Part shown: positions 1-7,741 of the stretch, one piece after another | How positions within the stretch are numbered: position 1 is the first letter of the stretch | Layout of the letters: every line of letters starts with the position of its first letter | Assembly: GCA_040752275.1 (NCBI GenBank) | Contig: JBFMFH010000075.1 | Coordinates: forward strand, 1 to 53,937 | From: JBFMFH01 sp040752275 | Lineage (GTDB): Bacteria; Acidobacteriota; Vicinamibacteria; Vicinamibacterales; JAKQTR01 | Direction: 5' to 3' | DNA: 53,937 bases | Position numbers and translations under genes: made by a program | Notes under the pieces: generated by a model | Told to the model about the DNA's origin: nothing | What the model saw: only the letters and a program-made list of their open reading frames with translations | The model's database searches: none

Positions 1-787
1 GAGCGCCGGGACTATCGTCGCCTTGGGCGCCACTGAGGTCGTCTTCCTTGATGTGGGAGAGTTGGGCCCACTCGACGTTCAGATGACGAAGCCCGACGAA
101 CTCGTACAGACGCAGTCAGGTCTCACGGCGACATCGGCCATTGGCACGCTGAATGAGCAGTCCTACCAGGCTTTTGAGACCTTCCTTCTTAGAACTGTCC
201 GTGGAGGGAGTCCCTTCATTAGTACCCGCACTGCAACGCAGATAGCAGTGCAGCTTGTCTCTGGTCTCTTCTCCCCGATCTATGCTCACGTTGATCCGAT
301 GCACATCGGCGAAGCCGGGCGCGCTTTGAGAATCGCCGAACGCTATGGTCAAATACTCGGAGAAACGAGCCAGAATCTCAAACCAGGAGCCCTCGAGACC
401 CTCACATCAGGGTATCCCTCGCATGGTTTCGTGATCGACCAGAAGCAGGCGGATGGGCTGTTTCGCCGCGTAAGGTCCGCCAATGAGAAGGAAGTGGTAT
501 TGGCCGACAGGCTCGGCCGCGTTGCATTGGACCCCAGGCCGTTCACCGAAGATCCCGTGTGCCTGTTTCTCAATGAACCCGACGACGCCTCGATGGCCTC
601 TACTGATCCAGTACATGACCCGAGCAGGGATGACGATCATGACCAACCGCAGAACGGTTCAACTGGCGACCCTGGCCCGACCGAGCGACAAGTCGCAGGC
701 GCAGCGGCGACGCGAGAGCCTGGAGAGGGTGGCTCAACTGGTCAAGAGTACAACGCTGACGGACAAGAGCCGGCGGGAGACTCTTGA
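1..787 (+). CDS. Serine dehydrogenase proteinase (SDH/SppA-like, Clp-crotonase fold), 5' end outside window
   Basis: The reading frame is open from the left edge and begins SAGTIVALGA, the block that carries the nucleophilic serine of the SDH proteinase family (PF01972), followed by GELGPLDVQ, also typical of that family. The N-terminal third, with the Gly-rich oxyanion segment, is off the window. These enzymes are signal-peptide-peptidase-like serine hydrolases, often membrane-associated; the substrate here cannot be inferred. About 255 residues are visible. The last 60 residues (from about 600) are acidic, Gly/Pro-rich and overlap another plausible frame, so the true C-terminus may be unusual. 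Base composition here is visibly less GC-rich than most of the window, which could mean transfer. Family call fairly sure; function of the tail unknown. Confidence 0.75.
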   Translation, partial: SAGTIVALGATEVVFLDVGELGPLDVQMTKPDELVQTQSGLTATSAIGTLNEQSYQAFETFLLRTVRGGSPFISTRTATQIAVQLVSGLFSPIYAHVDPMHIGEAGRALRIAERYGQILGETSQNLKPGALETLTSGYPSHGFVIDQKQADGLFRRVRSANEKEVVLADRLGRVALDPRPFTEDPVCLFLNEPDDASMASTDPVHDPSRDDDHDQPQNGSTGDPGPTERQVAGAAATREPGEGGSTGQEYNADGQEPAGDS

Positions 788-833
788 GCGGTTGAGCAGG
801 ATAACCCGCATGTCGGTGCCGGCTTCGCGGTAA
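630..833 (+). CDS. Possible small basic protein overlapping the SDH gene in another frame
   Basis: An ATG at 630 (or 639) opens a 67 (or 64)-residue frame that overlaps the SDH 3' end by about 150 nt in a different frame and ends 20 nt before the transposase remnant. The peptide contains two similar amphipathic stretches, RRRESLERVAQL and SRRETLERLSRI, about 20 residues apart, which looks more like selected protein sequence than a random shadow frame. A purine-rich stretch precedes the ATG. I know no family. It may be a real overlapping gene, or the SDH tail may be the artefact of an upstream frameshift. Confidence 0.35.
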   Translation: MTIMTNRRTVQLATLARPSDKSQAQRRRESLERVAQLVKSTTLTDKSRRETLERLSRITRMSVPASR

Positions 834-853
834 CGGACAGGCCGGTTTGTAGT

Positions 854-1094
854 TCAGGTCCGGTAGAGCGGGGCAACGACCTCAGCGATTGTCCAGACGT
901 GATCCGCCCCGCCTGCTTCTGACGCTGGCGTCACGCGGAACGTGCGATGCAAGCGGCCGAACTTGTAGTACATGAAGTAGTGCGCATTCCACACGCGGCG
1001 ATGTGGTTCTCGACCTTCTTGGAGAAGGCGTTGGTCAGCCGCGTGACGTGGCGCATACCCATCCGCATCGTGAGGCTCTGGCGCTCGACCTAGC
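854..1094 (-). pseudogene. IS1-type DDE transposase, C-terminal remnant with frameshift
   Basis: Read on the minus strand, one frame gives VERQSLTMRMGMRHVTRLTN and then AFSKKVENHIAA. After a frameshift near 995-1000 a second frame gives HYFMYYKFGRLHRTFRVTP and DHVWTIAEVV. Together these match the C-terminal part of IS1-family-like transposases, where the blocks are continuous. A TAG codon sits immediately upstream of the first block and the N-terminal DDE part is absent, so this is a dead fragment. No clear terminal inverted repeats are visible. It lies between the SDH gene and DUF5343, so the junction may mark an old insertion. Confidence 0.7.
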
Positions 1095-1244
1095 GGGACC
1101 ACCTCAGGCAAGAAGAAGTCACAAGAAGTCACATGGACGGTTGCGAAAAGAGCGGGAAGGGCCGATACTACTAAGGGTGTGGACCCTCCCCGCGTGGGCG
1201 ACTCGTCAGGGTCGCCGTCGTAGCGTTGATGTTGGGCTCACCAC

Positions 1245-1286
1245 GAGCCGCTTCCTGGTCCCTCTCACAGTTCCCGGAAGCGGCTC
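1245..1286 (-). terminator. Perfect 11-bp hairpin downstream of the DUF5343 gene
   Basis: GAGCCGCTTCC (1245-1255) pairs perfectly with GGAAGCGGCTC (1276-1286) around a 20-nt loop. It lies 64 nt beyond the stop of the minus-strand DUF5343 gene. No T-run follows, so terminator function is only inferred. The other 200 nt between 1095 and 1349 hold nothing else I can identify. Confidence 0.4.
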
Positions 1287-1349
1287 TTCGTGTGCATCTC
1301 GTGGCCCGGCGCATCGGTGGGCGGGTGGAGGCGTCGGGCGGTTACCCTC

Positions 1350-2090
1350 CTAGTCATCATCGGCTCCTTGCTTCTGTTTCAATTCGAACTCCTTCATCTT
1401 GTCGATGATCGTGAACACGAGTTCGCGCTCGTCATCAACGAGATCGAAGAGATTGAAGGCGCCGCTTAGAGTGAGGCTACCGCCAGCCTTTGTAAGCGTG
1501 ATGGTCTTCATCGCCGCGGACGCGGGACCATCGGTTTCACCATCGCCATCGTCGACTCCACCCTGATTGCTGGACTGAGCGGGTCGCTTCGTCGTCTTAC
1601 GTCCATTCCCCGCTCGCGGTTGCCGCACTTGCCGCGTTCGGAGATAAGGTGACAGCGACAATCCAGCGTCCTTGCACATTGCCAGAAAGAACGAAAGCGA
1701 CTTCTTTGCGGTTTCTCCCTGCGCCCCGGTCGCCTTCACCCTCTCTTGCAGTTGGGCGGGAGTGGCCTTTGACAGATCGAACTGGGCTGTGAAGATGAAA
1801 GCGTAGTTTGCGCGCAGGAGCTGCACCAGTACCTTCTGGCGTTCCGGTCCATCGGCCTGCGCCAGACGCTTTAGTGACTCAGTGGGTTGTCCGTTGGCAT
1901 CGATCAATCCGAAGTACCGTAGCGCCGACAACACCCACGTCTGCATGGCTCCGGCATACGAGCCGAGCACGCTACGATCGATCCGCGCCGGCATCTTGTC
2001 GCGCCAACCGGAGATCGTGTTCGCGAAACTCCGGTACGGCAGGTACGGCGGGATGATCTTCGGCGCTTCTTGATCAAGCTCGGTCTTCAT
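1350..2090 (-). CDS. DUF5343 family protein
   Basis: The 246-residue product has the hallmark of DUF5343: PPYLPYRSFANTI near residues 14-26, RIDRSVLGSYAG at about 36-47, LRYFGLIDANG at 57-67, and a helical region ending in KKSLSFFLAMCKDAGLSLS near 128-146. After residue 155 there is a low-complexity basic linker and a short C-terminal region that looks like an add-on to the core domain. The molecular function of DUF5343 is unknown; it is a small soluble protein with a winged-helix look. The start ATG at 2090 has a GGAGG ribosome site and a good promoter (separate entry). It sits alone beside an IS remnant and the SDH gene. Confidence 0.75.
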   Translation of the reverse strand: MKTELDQEAPKIIPPYLPYRSFANTISGWRDKMPARIDRSVLGSYAGAMQTWVLSALRYFGLIDANGQPTESLKRLAQADGPERQKVLVQLLRANYAFIFTAQFDLSKATPAQLQERVKATGAQGETAKKSLSFFLAMCKDAGLSLSPYLRTRQVRQPRAGNGRKTTKRPAQSSNQGGVDDGDGETDGPASAAMKTITLTKAGGSLTLSGAFNLFDLVDDERELVFTIIDKMKEFELKQKQGADDD

Positions 2091-2116
2091 GGTTAGTGGC
2101 CTCCATCGGCTCGGGC

Positions 2117-2151
2117 GGTATCAAGGATACCACAACGTGATACCTAGTCAA
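2117..2151 (-). promoter_or_regulatory. Promoter with GGTATC operator repeats for the DUF5343 gene
   Basis: On the minus strand TTGACT (2146-2151) and TATCCT (2124-2129) are separated by 16 nt and lie 30-60 nt before the ATG. The -10 region is covered by a perfect inverted repeat, GGTATC-AAG-GATACC (2117-2131), and a further GGTATC sits between the boxes, so a repressor site is likely. Seen directly; the regulator is unknown. Confidence 0.55.
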
Positions 2152-2435
2152 TACCGGACGCGGCCCTGGTCTTCCCGGATTCCCAGCCATGCGTTAATGT
2201 GCCGCAGCGGAAGAGAGGGACATGGAGCGCGTTATCGGGTGCGCCCGGGTGCGCCGGAGACGAGGCGCTCCGGTGCTGGGCCCGTGGGCTTGGGCCAGGT
2301 GAGGCCTTCTATCTTGCTGACAATGATGGTGTTAGCAGTCTCCTACGGTGCGAAGCCGTCGCGGACGACTCTCTTCCTAATGCCGTCAAGTGCGGGGAGG
2401 TGCCGGGTTAGGACGGCCACTACGGTTCTCTGGAC

Positions 2436-2757
2436 CTATCGTGTCCGCCAGCCGGTAGTGGCGGCCTGCCGTGCGATTTCCACCCGCCGTTCCCTGGCGG
2501 GACTGTCTGTCCAGGCCTTCCCGCCCTTCGCCGCGCCTGGCTTTCAGGCGCGGCGGCTGCGGGATTCCTGGCGTCGGGCGGCTCCGGCGCCCCCCCGGTG
2601 CTCGCCGATGGCCTGTTCGACTACCACACGGGCGAGTTCCGCCAAGTCCCCCTTTCTTCTTGTCCTTGGTGGCTCGGCTGTAGCTCGCGTTGGCGTGGTG
2701 TATCGCCGCACAGATAGCGTGGACCCGGAAGCTATCAGATTCTCGAAGCTGACCCAC
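2436..2757 (-). pseudogene. Decayed small gene with KGGKA-type C-terminus
   Basis: Three frames must be joined. One gives ATKDKKKG, the next gives DLAELARVVVEQAIGEH, and a third gives KGGKAWTDSPARERRVEIAR then QAATTGW before a stop at 2436-2438. The final block resembles the common C-terminal signature of small proteins of unknown function that end in LKGGKARA...EIARKAA.ARW. At least two frameshifts and a stop separate the parts, so it is not functional. The rest of the 700-nt gap from 2091 to 2787 holds no other recognisable gene. Confidence 0.5.
2529..2555. repeat. Perfect 11-bp GC hairpin
   Basis: CGCCGCGCCTG (2529-2539), loop GCTTT, then the exact reverse complement (2545-2555). It is REP-like and lies within the decayed gene. 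Confidence 0.5.
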
Positions 2758-2787
2758 TATCCGGTCGGGTACAATCGCAAGACCACC

Positions 2788-3957
2788 ATGTCGGGAAGAG
2801 CCATCGGGACGGGCAGAGTCTGTCTCTGCTCCGCGCTAGCCGTGACACTCCTGGCTCCAGCCATCCTTCCTGGACAGGCATCGTCTGCGCTCCAAGCCGG
2901 TCAGTCCTTCCTCGCGATCGTTGAACAGTACCGTTCCGGTGGCGCAGACGCCGCCGTCGAGGAGCTCTCGCGATGGGATGTCGATCGCGTCGAACGGGAA
3001 GTCACCGTGCCGCCGAACGCGGGAGACGTGAAGTCCCTGGCCGCGCTCGCGCTCCTGCTCACGGAAGCCGGGATTGCGAACGGCAGGTTCGGTCTACCGA
3101 CGAGAGCGGTCGGATTGGCCCCTCGCGATGACTGGCGGCGATTGGAGGAGTGGCGGAAGCTGGAGTGGCCATCGGGAGGGATCGAGAACCAGAAGGACAT
3201 CCTGCTTGGTTCGGCGGGCACCAACAGACGTGTGATGAGCCTGGCGGACTTCGACATCTACTCGCGAACGGCACTGCGTCTGATTCGAGACGTTGTTCGC
3301 GGAAGTCGGGCTCAGGCCGACACCGCCCTCCTCGGGGTCTGCCGGAGCTGGTACATTGTCGCCGGCTCGTTCGTCTCTCCTTACCAGTCCAACTCTGCCC
3401 ACATGCCGCTTCGGCGGGCCGCGCTGGTGGATTTCGGCGACCACCCCGAGGTCCTGCTTCTTGTCGGGTCGTACAGCTTCGGGTGGCCGGCGCGGCAGGC
3501 CACCCTCCGTCGTGCCCTCGCCCTCGATCCGCTCCTCGTGGAGGCGCGGGTCCGGCTTGGGCACCAACTCCACGTGCGCGGCGACCACGGGGAGGCGGCG
3601 CGCGAGCTTGAACGCGCCGTGAGTGACGCTCACGCCGCATCGAACATCGCCATGGAGTACCTCGGCCGACTGCTCCTCGGACGACTTCATGAGGACGCAC
3701 GCCGGACGAAGGAGGCGGAGGCGTGCTACCAGGCCGCGGTGGCACTCAGCCCGCACTGGCTGAGCGCGCACGTGGCCCTGGGGAGCTTGCGGGTTGCCGG
3801 GGGAGACCCGGAAGGGGGATGGGCGGCGGGGCGAGTCGCCATGGACCTCGGCACCTCACCCCAATCGGATTCAGATCCGTGGTACCAGTACACACGGGCG
3901 CAGTACTGGCAGGCGCGCTCACGCATCGAGGCCATGCGAATGGCAGTACGACCATGA
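2788..3957 (+). CDS. Exported TPR-repeat protein, partner of VWFA protein (module 1)
   Basis: The frame is open from 2089, but protein-like sequence starts at ATG 2788 with a signal peptide (basic n-region, hydrophobic CSALAVTLLAPAILPG). Residues about 40-75 contain IVEQYRSGGADAAVEEL, and the C-terminal half holds TPR-like helices (RRALALDPLLVEARVRLGHQ; ACYQAAVALSPHWLSAHVAL). The last segment, DPWYQYTRAQYW, aligns with DPWTEYPHGDW of the TPR gene at 32131-33327, so the two are paralogues. The stop overlaps the next gene's ATG by 4 nt (ATGA). Predicted to be a periplasmic scaffold protein; its exact role is unknown. The stretch before it (2758-2787) shows no clear promoter. Confidence 0.8.
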   Translation: MSGRAIGTGRVCLCSALAVTLLAPAILPGQASSALQAGQSFLAIVEQYRSGGADAAVEELSRWDVDRVEREVTVPPNAGDVKSLAALALLLTEAGIANGRFGLPTRAVGLAPRDDWRRLEEWRKLEWPSGGIENQKDILLGSAGTNRRVMSLADFDIYSRTALRLIRDVVRGSRAQADTALLGVCRSWYIVAGSFVSPYQSNSAHMPLRRAALVDFGDHPEVLLLVGSYSFGWPARQATLRRALALDPLLVEARVRLGHQLHVRGDHGEAARELERAVSDAHAASNIAMEYLGRLLLGRLHEDARRTKEAEACYQAAVALSPHWLSAHVALGSLRVAGGDPEGGWAAGRVAMDLGTSPQSDSDPWYQYTRAQYWQARSRIEAMRMAVRP

Positions 3958-4961
3958 GAAGAGCGGCTATCCCGACGTTGTTGGCCGCGTCGGCGCTCCT
4001 GATTCTGCCGGCCAGCCTGACGGACGGTACCACACTCGCATCGGGCCGCCAGGTGCGGCGCCCACAGACATTCCGGGCCGCGACGGAACTTGTGCGGATC
4101 GACGTGCTCGCCACACTGAACGGCCGCCCCCTCAAAAACCTCACGGCGGATGACTTCGAAGTCCTCGACAACGGCGTGCCCCAGCGCCCGCAGATCGTCA
4201 CCACAGCCGGGAGTGTGAAGGTCATGCTGCTCCTCGATGTGAGCGGGAGCATCGCGTGGGGCGCGAAGATGCAGAGACTCGTCAGTGCCAGTCAGGCGCT
4301 CATCGGCGGCCTTGGGGCCGACGATGAGGCGTCGTTACTGACGTTTGCGGACCGCTATTCGGTCCAGGCAACGGCCGTTCGAGATCGAGAGGTCATCGAA
4401 GAGAGGCTCATGGCCGCATCTGCTCAGCCGATGGGGCGGACCGCGTTGTGGGACGCGCTCTTTGTCGGACTGTCGCTCTTGGCCGGCGAGGGCGGCCGCT
4501 CTCTCGTGCTCGTGTTCAGCGACGGGCTGGACACCGCGAGTTGGTGTGACGGCCAGAAAGCCAGGGAGGTTATCGGGCACGCTGAGGCTGTCGTCTATGC
4601 GGTGACCGTCCCTGCGCTGCCGGCGCTCGGGCCCGAGGAGGCTGAAGCGCGCCCGGAGGGGCAGCGTGGGTGGCTCCCGGAGGTCAACCGCGCTCGTGAG
4701 TCGTTTGTGCCCAAGGACCTCAAAGACGTCGTTGAGCGAAGCGGGGGAGAGCTGTTCCCCGCCGAACAGGGTGAGGGCTTGGCGAACACGTTCCTTGCGG
4801 TGCTCGATCAGTTCCGTGCCCGCTACCTGCTCACCTACGAACCGACCGGGGTCCGTCGCGATGACGGATGGCATGAGCTTCGGGTCCGACTGAAGGGACG
4901 AGCCGGAACGATACGTGCCCGGTCCGGCTACTACGCCACATTGGGAGGCGCGGGCCGCTGA
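3954..4961 (+). CDS. Exported VWFA-domain protein (acidobacterial VWFA-related type), module 1
   Basis: The 335-residue protein has an N-terminal signal segment (TLLAASALLILPASL) and the short pre-domain typical of this family (VRIDVLATLNGRPLKNLT, DFEVLDNG, residues 47-74). A von Willebrand A domain follows with a complete metal site: DVSGS (Asp95), Thr163 in GRTAL and Asp190 in FSDGLD. The C-terminus (RYLLTYEP...GYYA) is also family-typical. Such domains bind a protein ligand through a divalent metal. The start ATG lies inside the TPR gene's stop, so the pair is translationally coupled. The role is inferred only: a secreted or cell-surface binding protein acting with the TPR partner. Confidence 0.85.
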   Translation: MRRAAIPTLLAASALLILPASLTDGTTLASGRQVRRPQTFRAATELVRIDVLATLNGRPLKNLTADDFEVLDNGVPQRPQIVTTAGSVKVMLLLDVSGSIAWGAKMQRLVSASQALIGGLGADDEASLLTFADRYSVQATAVRDREVIEERLMAASAQPMGRTALWDALFVGLSLLAGEGGRSLVLVFSDGLDTASWCDGQKAREVIGHAEAVVYAVTVPALPALGPEEAEARPEGQRGWLPEVNRARESFVPKDLKDVVERSGGELFPAEQGEGLANTFLAVLDQFRARYLLTYEPTGVRRDDGWHELRVRLKGRAGTIRARSGYYATLGGAGR

Positions 4962-5071
4962 ACCACGCGGTGGCAGCGGCCGACGCCCTTCCCCACGCGC
5001 TCTCTCGAACCCGTGCGGCTCTCGCCACTCCGTTCGGCAGGCCAGCCCGGCGATCGGATTCGCTTCCCCGT

Positions 5072-7537
5072 CTACTCCGCGCGCAGAGCCTCGAACGGAT
5101 CGACCCGCGCCGCGCGGCGCGCCGGCACCGCGGCGGCCGCCATCCCGACGACCGCCAGCACGAGCACCATGCCCGCGAACGTGATCGGATCGAGCGGGCT
5201 CACGCCGTAGAGCAGGAAGCCGAGAAACCGCGTCACGCCGAACGCGGCCGCGAGACCGAGCCCCGCGCCAATCAGCGTCAGGCGAAGGGCCCCGCCGACG
5301 ACGGCCGTCATCACGTGGCGTTCGGTGGCGCCGACAGCCATCCGGATCCCGATCTCCCGCGTGCGGCGGGCGACCGTCTGCGCCAGCACACCGTAGAGGC
5401 CGACGCCGGCCAGCAGCAGCGCAAGCGCGCCCATCGCCCCGAGCAGCCACGCGACGGCCCGCACGGGAAACAGCGACAGGCCGACGTGCTGCTCGAGCGT
5501 CTTCACGTCGTAAACGGGCAGTCCCGCATCGAGCGCGGCCACGGCCCGGCGAATCCCGGCCACGAGCGCGGTGGGGTTGCCGGCGGTCCGGACGAGCACG
5601 GTCGTCTCGGCCTCGTAGAGGTGGCTCGCCGGATAGAACACGAACGGCGTCGGATCCTCGCCGAGCGACGTGTACTTGCCGTCGCGGGCCACACCGACAA
5701 CGGCCATCGGGGTGTCGACACCCTCACCGGCCACGCGGCGCGGCACGATCACCCGGCGTCCCAGCGCGGCCTGCCCGGGCCAGAAACGCCGCACGAACGC
5801 CTCGTTCACCACCACCACGCCCGGTCCACTCGCATCGGTACGATCGAAGCTCCTTCCTTCCGCGAGCGCGGTGCGCATGGTCTCGCAGTAGCCCGGCCCG
5901 ACGACGGAGTAGTGCACTTCCATGTCTTCACCCTGCGCCGGCGTGTAGCCTTCGACGCCCAGCCCACGCCGCCCTCCGCCAAGGGTGAGCGGCACCCGGC
6001 TGGCGAGGCTCGCCGACTCGACGCCCGGCAACGCCGACAGGCGCTCGAGCAGCTGATCGTGGAGAATCCGGCCCCGCTCCTCGTCTACGCCGCGGCTGCC
6101 GAGATCGATCGAGAACGCCAGCACGCCGCGCGCCGTGAAGCCGGGATCGATCGATCCGGCGTTGGTGAGGCTCCGGAGGAGCAGTCCAGCACCGACCAGC
6201 AGGAGGCACGACACGGCGACCTGCCCGATGACGAGCGCGTCGCGCAGGGTGGGACGCCGCGTCCGGCGAGGCGCATCCCCGCCGGCCTTGATCGACGCGA
6301 TCGGATCCGTGCGGGAGGCCCGCCACGCGGGAAGGAGTCCGAAGACCACGCCGGTGACGGTCGAGAGCGCGAGCGCGAAAACCAGGACGCGCGCATCAAG
6401 CGTGAGCCCGAGGGCCGGAGTCGCGGGCAGCGGGAGCTGCACGCGCTCGACGAGACGCATCGCCACGGCCGCGAGACCGACGCCGAGGCCGCCGCCCAGG
6501 AGCGCGACCAGCACGCTCTCGGTCAGGAGCTGGCGCACGATCTGGCCGCGCGTCGCACCGACGGCCAGCCGGATCGCCAGTTCGCGGCGCCGCGCGCTGG
6601 CCCGTGCCAGCAGCAGGCCTGCCACGTTCGAGCACGCGAGTGCGAGCACGAGCAGGACGACGGTCATCAGCACGGCCAGGAACGCGGTGACGGGCATGCT
6701 GATCTGCGGCATCAGGCGCGAGTCGCGTTCCGCGAGCACGCTGACGGTGCGCCCCTCGCCCCGGACGTTCGACCAGACGCCAGGGTAATCCGTGAAGTGC
6801 TGCCCGGCGATGATCGCGAGCCGCGCGCGCGCCGCCTCGATCGGGACGTCGTCCCGGAGCCGTCCGATCAACATCAGTCCGCGATTGCCGCGTTCCTCGA
6901 GCGAGTCGCCGCCGAGGGCCTGCTGCATCGCCAACGGCACGAAGACGTCGGCGGCTACGCCGCGGATGAATCCGGTGAGACCCTCCGGGGCGATGCCGAC
7001 GATGGTGTAGGACTGGCCGTTGAGTGAGATCGGCTGGCCGACAATGGAGGGCTCGGCGCCGAAGTGCGTCTTCCAGAAGGCATGGCCGAGCACGACGACC
7101 GGATGGCCGCCCGGCACCTGTTCCGCGGACAGCAGGAGCCGGCCGTGGGCGGCCTGCAGTCCGAGCAGATCGAAGGTGTTCCCCGTCACTAGCGCGCCCA
7201 TCGCGCGCCGGCTCTCGCCGCGGATGGTCACGAGCAGGGGCTGCAGCGTGTGCGCCGCGAGGTCCTCGAAGGCCTGGCTCCGGTCGCGGAAGTCGACGTA
7301 GTCCAGGTAAGACGAGGCGCCGTAGAGCGGGCCGCTCGAGTCGCTCGTGTAGACGGTGACCAACCGCGCCGGGTCGCGCCCGGGTGTCGGGACCAGCAGC
7401 AGGCTGTTGACCAGGCTGAAGATGGCCGTGTTGGCGCCGATGCCCAGCGCCAGGGACACGACGGCGACCGCGGTAAGGCCTGGGCTGCGGGCCAGGAGCC
7501 GCGCGGCGAGGCGGATGTCGGGCCAGAGACGGGACAT
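5072..7537 (-). CDS. Two-unit ABC transporter permease (ADOP / MacB-FtsX family)
   Basis: An 821-residue product if started at ATG 7537, which has AAAGG upstream; the frame runs on to 7621 but the added residues are not membrane-like. Order: first membrane segment (AVVSLALGIGANTAIFSLVN, about residues 19-38), periplasmic MacB-PCD domain, FtsX three-helix block (ACSNVAGLLLARASARRREL), a second PCD domain, and a C-terminal FtsX block (GVLAQTVARRTREIGIRMAV). This duplicated architecture is the ADOP type common in Acidobacteria. No ATPase or membrane-fusion gene is adjacent. Substrate unknown. It is convergent with the upstream VWFA gene. Complete and apparently functional. Confidence 0.88.
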   Translation of the reverse strand: MSRLWPDIRLAARLLARSPGLTAVAVVSLALGIGANTAIFSLVNSLLLVPTPGRDPARLVTVYTSDSSGPLYGASSYLDYVDFRDRSQAFEDLAAHTLQPLLVTIRGESRRAMGALVTGNTFDLLGLQAAHGRLLLSAEQVPGGHPVVVLGHAFWKTHFGAEPSIVGQPISLNGQSYTIVGIAPEGLTGFIRGVAADVFVPLAMQQALGGDSLEERGNRGLMLIGRLRDDVPIEAARARLAIIAGQHFTDYPGVWSNVRGEGRTVSVLAERDSRLMPQISMPVTAFLAVLMTVVLLVLALACSNVAGLLLARASARRRELAIRLAVGATRGQIVRQLLTESVLVALLGGGLGVGLAAVAMRLVERVQLPLPATPALGLTLDARVLVFALALSTVTGVVFGLLPAWRASRTDPIASIKAGGDAPRRTRRPTLRDALVIGQVAVSCLLLVGAGLLLRSLTNAGSIDPGFTARGVLAFSIDLGSRGVDEERGRILHDQLLERLSALPGVESASLASRVPLTLGGGRRGLGVEGYTPAQGEDMEVHYSVVGPGYCETMRTALAEGRSFDRTDASGPGVVVVNEAFVRRFWPGQAALGRRVIVPRRVAGEGVDTPMAVVGVARDGKYTSLGEDPTPFVFYPASHLYEAETTVLVRTAGNPTALVAGIRRAVAALDAGLPVYDVKTLEQHVGLSLFPVRAVAWLLGAMGALALLLAGVGLYGVLAQTVARRTREIGIRMAVGATERHVMTAVVGGALRLTLIGAGLGLAAAFGVTRFLGFLLYGVSPLDPITFAGMVLVLAVVGMAAAAVPARRAARVDPFEALRAE

Positions 7538-7741
7538 CGGGAGCCTTTCGTGTGGGGCGGGAGGTGCCCTCCTGCTGATAGAACGCTGGAGTTGGTGCTG
7601 GGGTTCCCAGAGGGTCTCCATGTGGTGAACCGGACGTCACCGAGAAGTCGAGAGACTCCCGCCGCTTCGTCGTCCGCCCTGGAATCTCGGTGGAAGCTCC
7701 GCGGGAGGAACCGATCCTGGCCGGGAGTGTAGGATCGGGGC

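Noticed and set aside
2089..2787. 5' extension of the TPR gene's open frame by 233 codons
   Set aside because: The added part is Arg/Ser-rich, overlaps a decayed gene on the other strand, and the signal peptide starts at 2788.
4970..7027. 685-residue plus-strand open frame opposite the permease gene
   Set aside because: It is a shadow of the ADOP gene: Arg/His/Asp-rich, no family pattern, and the minus strand is clearly coding.
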